Source: JAGWRA01 sp963711505 | Lineage (GTDB): Bacteria; Acidobacteriota; Vicinamibacteria; Vicinamibacterales; CAVVIG01 | Direction of reading: 5' to 3' | Assembly (NCBI GenBank): GCA_963711505.1 | Contig: CAVQEJ010000006.1 | Coordinates: forward strand, 349,693-413,692 | Length of the DNA stretch: 64,000 bases | Part shown: piece after piece, positions 62,253-64,000 of the stretch | Numbering within the stretch: the first letter of the stretch is position 1 | Layout: each line of letters starts with the position of its first letter | The notes under the pieces: model-generated | Told to the model about the DNA's origin: nothing | What the model saw: only the letters and a program-made list of their open reading frames with translations | Database searches by the model: none | Position numbers and translations under genes: made by a program

Positions 62253-64000
62253 ATGCACAGGCGACTTGCGGCAGGCATCCTGGCGATTGCGGTAGCGGCA
62301 GGCGCGCACGTGGTCCTGAGTGGACGCGCCCAGGCGCCCGCATCGACCGGACAGATCCAGACCCGGACGTTGCCCGGTCGAACGCAGGCGCGTTCGATGG
62401 TGATCACGAAGCTCGGAATCGTGGCGGCGAGCCAGTCGCTGGCGGCGCAGGCCGGCGCGCAGATCCTGGCCGAGGGCGGCTCGGCGGCCGACGCGGCGAT
62501 TGCCGCGAACATCACCCTGGGCGTCGTCGAACCGATGATGAACGGGATGGGCGGCGACCTGTTCGCGATCGAGTGGGACGCGAAGACGGGCAAGGTCAGC
62601 GGGATTGAACTCCAGCGGCTGGTCGCCCGAGCAGATGACGCCCGCCTATCTGAAGGCCAAGGGCTACGACCGGATGCCGGGCGCGGGCATCTATTCGGTG
62701 ACCGTGCCGGGGGCGGTGCGTGGCTGGGAGGCGCTGCACGCGAAGTTCGGCAAGCTGCCGTGGGCCGCGCTGTTCCAGCCGGCGATTTACTACGCCACGC
62801 ACGGCTATCCGGTGACCGAGTGGATTGCCTCGAAGAGTGGCAGGAAGCCCAGGCCAAGCTGGAGCGCGATCCGGCGGCGAAGGCGGAGTTCATGCCGGAG
62901 GGCCACACGCCACGAGTCGGCGAGGTGTTCCGGAACCCGAGCTACGCCCGGGCGCTCGAGCTCGTCGCGGCGAAAGGGCCGGCGGCGTTCTACGACGGCG
63001 ACATCGCGCGCGCCATCCTGGCGACGGAGAAGCGGCTGGGCGGCGTGATGACCGCGGAAGACCTGGCCGATTTCCGCCCCGAGTGGGTGCAGCCGATCTC
63101 GACGAGGTATCACGGGTGGAGCGTGTACGAGCTGCCGCCGAACACGCAGGGGTTCGGGGCGCTGGAGATGCTGAACATCTTCGCGCACTTCCCGCTCGCG
63201 CAGTGGGGCTTTGCCGATCCGCGGACGTTCTACGTGAAGACCGAGGCGCAGAAGCTGGCGTATGCCGACCTGCGGGCCTACGATGGCGACCCGCGGCAGG
63301 CGAAGATTCCGGTGACCGGCCTCGTCTCGAAGGCGTACGGCGAGGCGCAGGCGGCGCGCATCGATATGGACAAGGCAAGCTGCTCGACGCCTCCGGGCGA
63401 CGCGGCCCGCTTCAACAGCGACACCGTCTATCTGAGCGCAGTGGATTCGGATGGCAACGTCGTCTCTCTGATCCAGAGCCTGTTCTCGGAGTTCGGGTCA
63501 GGGGTGGTCGTTCCCGAGTACGGCATCACGCTGCAGAACCGCGGGGCGCTCTTCGTGCTGACGCCCGGGCATCCCGACGTGCTGGCGCCGCACAAGCGGC
63601 CGTTCCACACGCTCATCCCCGCCTTCATGCAGAAGGGCGACGAGCACATCGGGTTCGGGATCATGGGCGGGTTGAACCAGGCGCAGGCGCACGCGCAGTA
63701 CGTGAGCGACATCGCCGACGATGGGATGGACATCCAGGCGGCGATGGAAGCGCCGCGGTTCACCAATCTCAGCTTCGGCGGCTGCACCTTCCAGGTGGAG
63801 AACCGCATCCCGCAGTCGGTGAGGGACGCGCTGGAGGCGAAGGGCGACAAGCTGAGGCTGGTGAACGCCTATTCCGACCACATGGGTGGCGGACAGGCGG
63901 TGATGCACAACTCGGCGACCGGCGTGAACTACGGCGCGAGCGATCCCCGCAAGGACGGCGAAGCGGTGCCGCAGCCGCCCGCGCTCGGCGCGAAGGGCGG
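62253..64000 (+). CDS. ggt: Gamma-glutamyltransferase family protein, partial and frame-broken
   Basis: At least 582 aa, running off the right edge. Signal-like N-terminus (LAAGILAIAVAAGAHVVLSG). GGT landmarks: ILAEGGSAADAAIAANITLGVVEPMMNGMGGDLFAI, then after breaks near 62606 and 62835 RNPSYARALELVAAKG, YELPPNTQGFGALEMLNI and AQKLAYADLRAY. The autoprocessing Thr of the small subunit is in NSDTVYLSAVDSDGNVVSL, followed by GLNQAQAHAQYVSDI. YwrD-type GGT; probably periplasmic cleavage of gamma-glutamyl compounds. Confidence 0.88.
   Translation, partial: MHRRLAAGILAIAVAAGAHVVLSGRAQAPASTGQIQTRTLPGRTQARSMVITKLGIVAASQSLAAQAGAQILAEGGSAADAAIAANITLGVVEPMMNGMGGDLFAIEWDAKTGKVSGIELQRLVARADDARLSEGQGLRPDAGRGHLFGDRAGGGAWLGGAAREVRQAAVGRAVPAGDLLRHARLSGDRVDCLEEWQEAQAKLERDPAAKAEFMPEGHTPRVGEVFRNPSYARALELVAAKGPAAFYDGDIARAILATEKRLGGVMTAEDLADFRPEWVQPISTRYHGWSVYELPPNTQGFGALEMLNIFAHFPLAQWGFADPRTFYVKTEAQKLAYADLRAYDGDPRQAKIPVTGLVSKAYGEAQAARIDMDKASCSTPPGDAARFNSDTVYLSAVDSDGNVVSLIQSLFSEFGSGVVVPEYGITLQNRGALFVLTPGHPDVLAPHKRPFHTLIPAFMQKGDEHIGFGIMGGLNQAQAHAQYVSDIADDGMDIQAAMEAPRFTNLSFGGCTFQVENRIPQSVRDALEAKGDKLRLVNAYSDHMGGGQAVMHNSATGVNYGASDPRKDGEAVPQPPALGAKG

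Overview
The window is GC-rich bacterial chromosome. Adjacent-gene content points to an uncultured soil-type Acidobacteriota of the Vicinamibacteria kind. Supporting families are two MacB/FtsX-type ADOP permeases (one with its PadR repressor), many secreted S9/S10/M20 peptidases and amidohydrolases, a DUF5916/CBM9-like outer-membrane protein, and intergenic spaces full of short palindromic repeats. The taxonomic call is inference; there is no rRNA or tRNA gene in the window. Many genes are split by single-base frame breaks although the protein is intact on both sides. This suggests an assembly with residual indel errors, so spans are given for the whole gene and each break is noted.

Layout. 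1-11 kb: scattered housekeeping and catabolic genes (amino-acid permease, PanE-like reductase, glycosyltransferase, TAT-exported amidohydrolase, dienelactone hydrolase, VOC protein, TMEM175-like channel, EcsC protein, ADOP permease, HSL-type esterase). 11.2-19.6 kb, minus strand: a compact operon for anaerobic benzoyl-CoA degradation, in transcription order oah, dch, bcrC, bcrB, bcrA, bcrD, a 101-aa protein, had. Most junctions are ATGA overlaps. A PaaX-like repressor gene lies directly upstream, with its promoter inside an inverted repeat. 19.7-39 kb: MaoC hydratase, DPP-IV-like peptidase, TrmO, metallo-hydrolase, short-chain dehydrogenase, secreted proteins, aromatic amino-acid decarboxylase-like enzyme, S9 peptidase, amidohydrolase, M20 peptidase, RidA, MFS transporter. 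39-46.3 kb: repeat-rich spacer, DUF5916 protein, then a molybdate island: modABC on one strand, and divergently an oxyanion-type porin and a HTH-TOBE (Mop) regulator. 46.3-50 kb: NIPSNAP protein, ArsR-type regulator, TonB-dependent receptor.

49.85-55.76 kb holds a histidine operon hisIGDCBHF. It is preceded by a short leader peptide with eight histidines in nine consecutive codons and a strong terminator, which is the classic attenuation layout; this leader gene is only 27 codons. hisA and hisE are absent. 55.77-56.64 kb is an array of 116-bp repeats embedding REP-like palindromes. The right end has an S10 peptidase, a cyclophilin, a PadR-ADOP pair and a partial gamma-glutamyltransferase.

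The strongest points are the benzoyl-CoA reductase operon with its PaaX-type regulator, the His leader attenuator, and several families of GTAG-headed palindromes (the signature of REP elements mobilised by RAYT transposases). Frame breaks are far denser in the four reductase subunit genes than anywhere else in the window.
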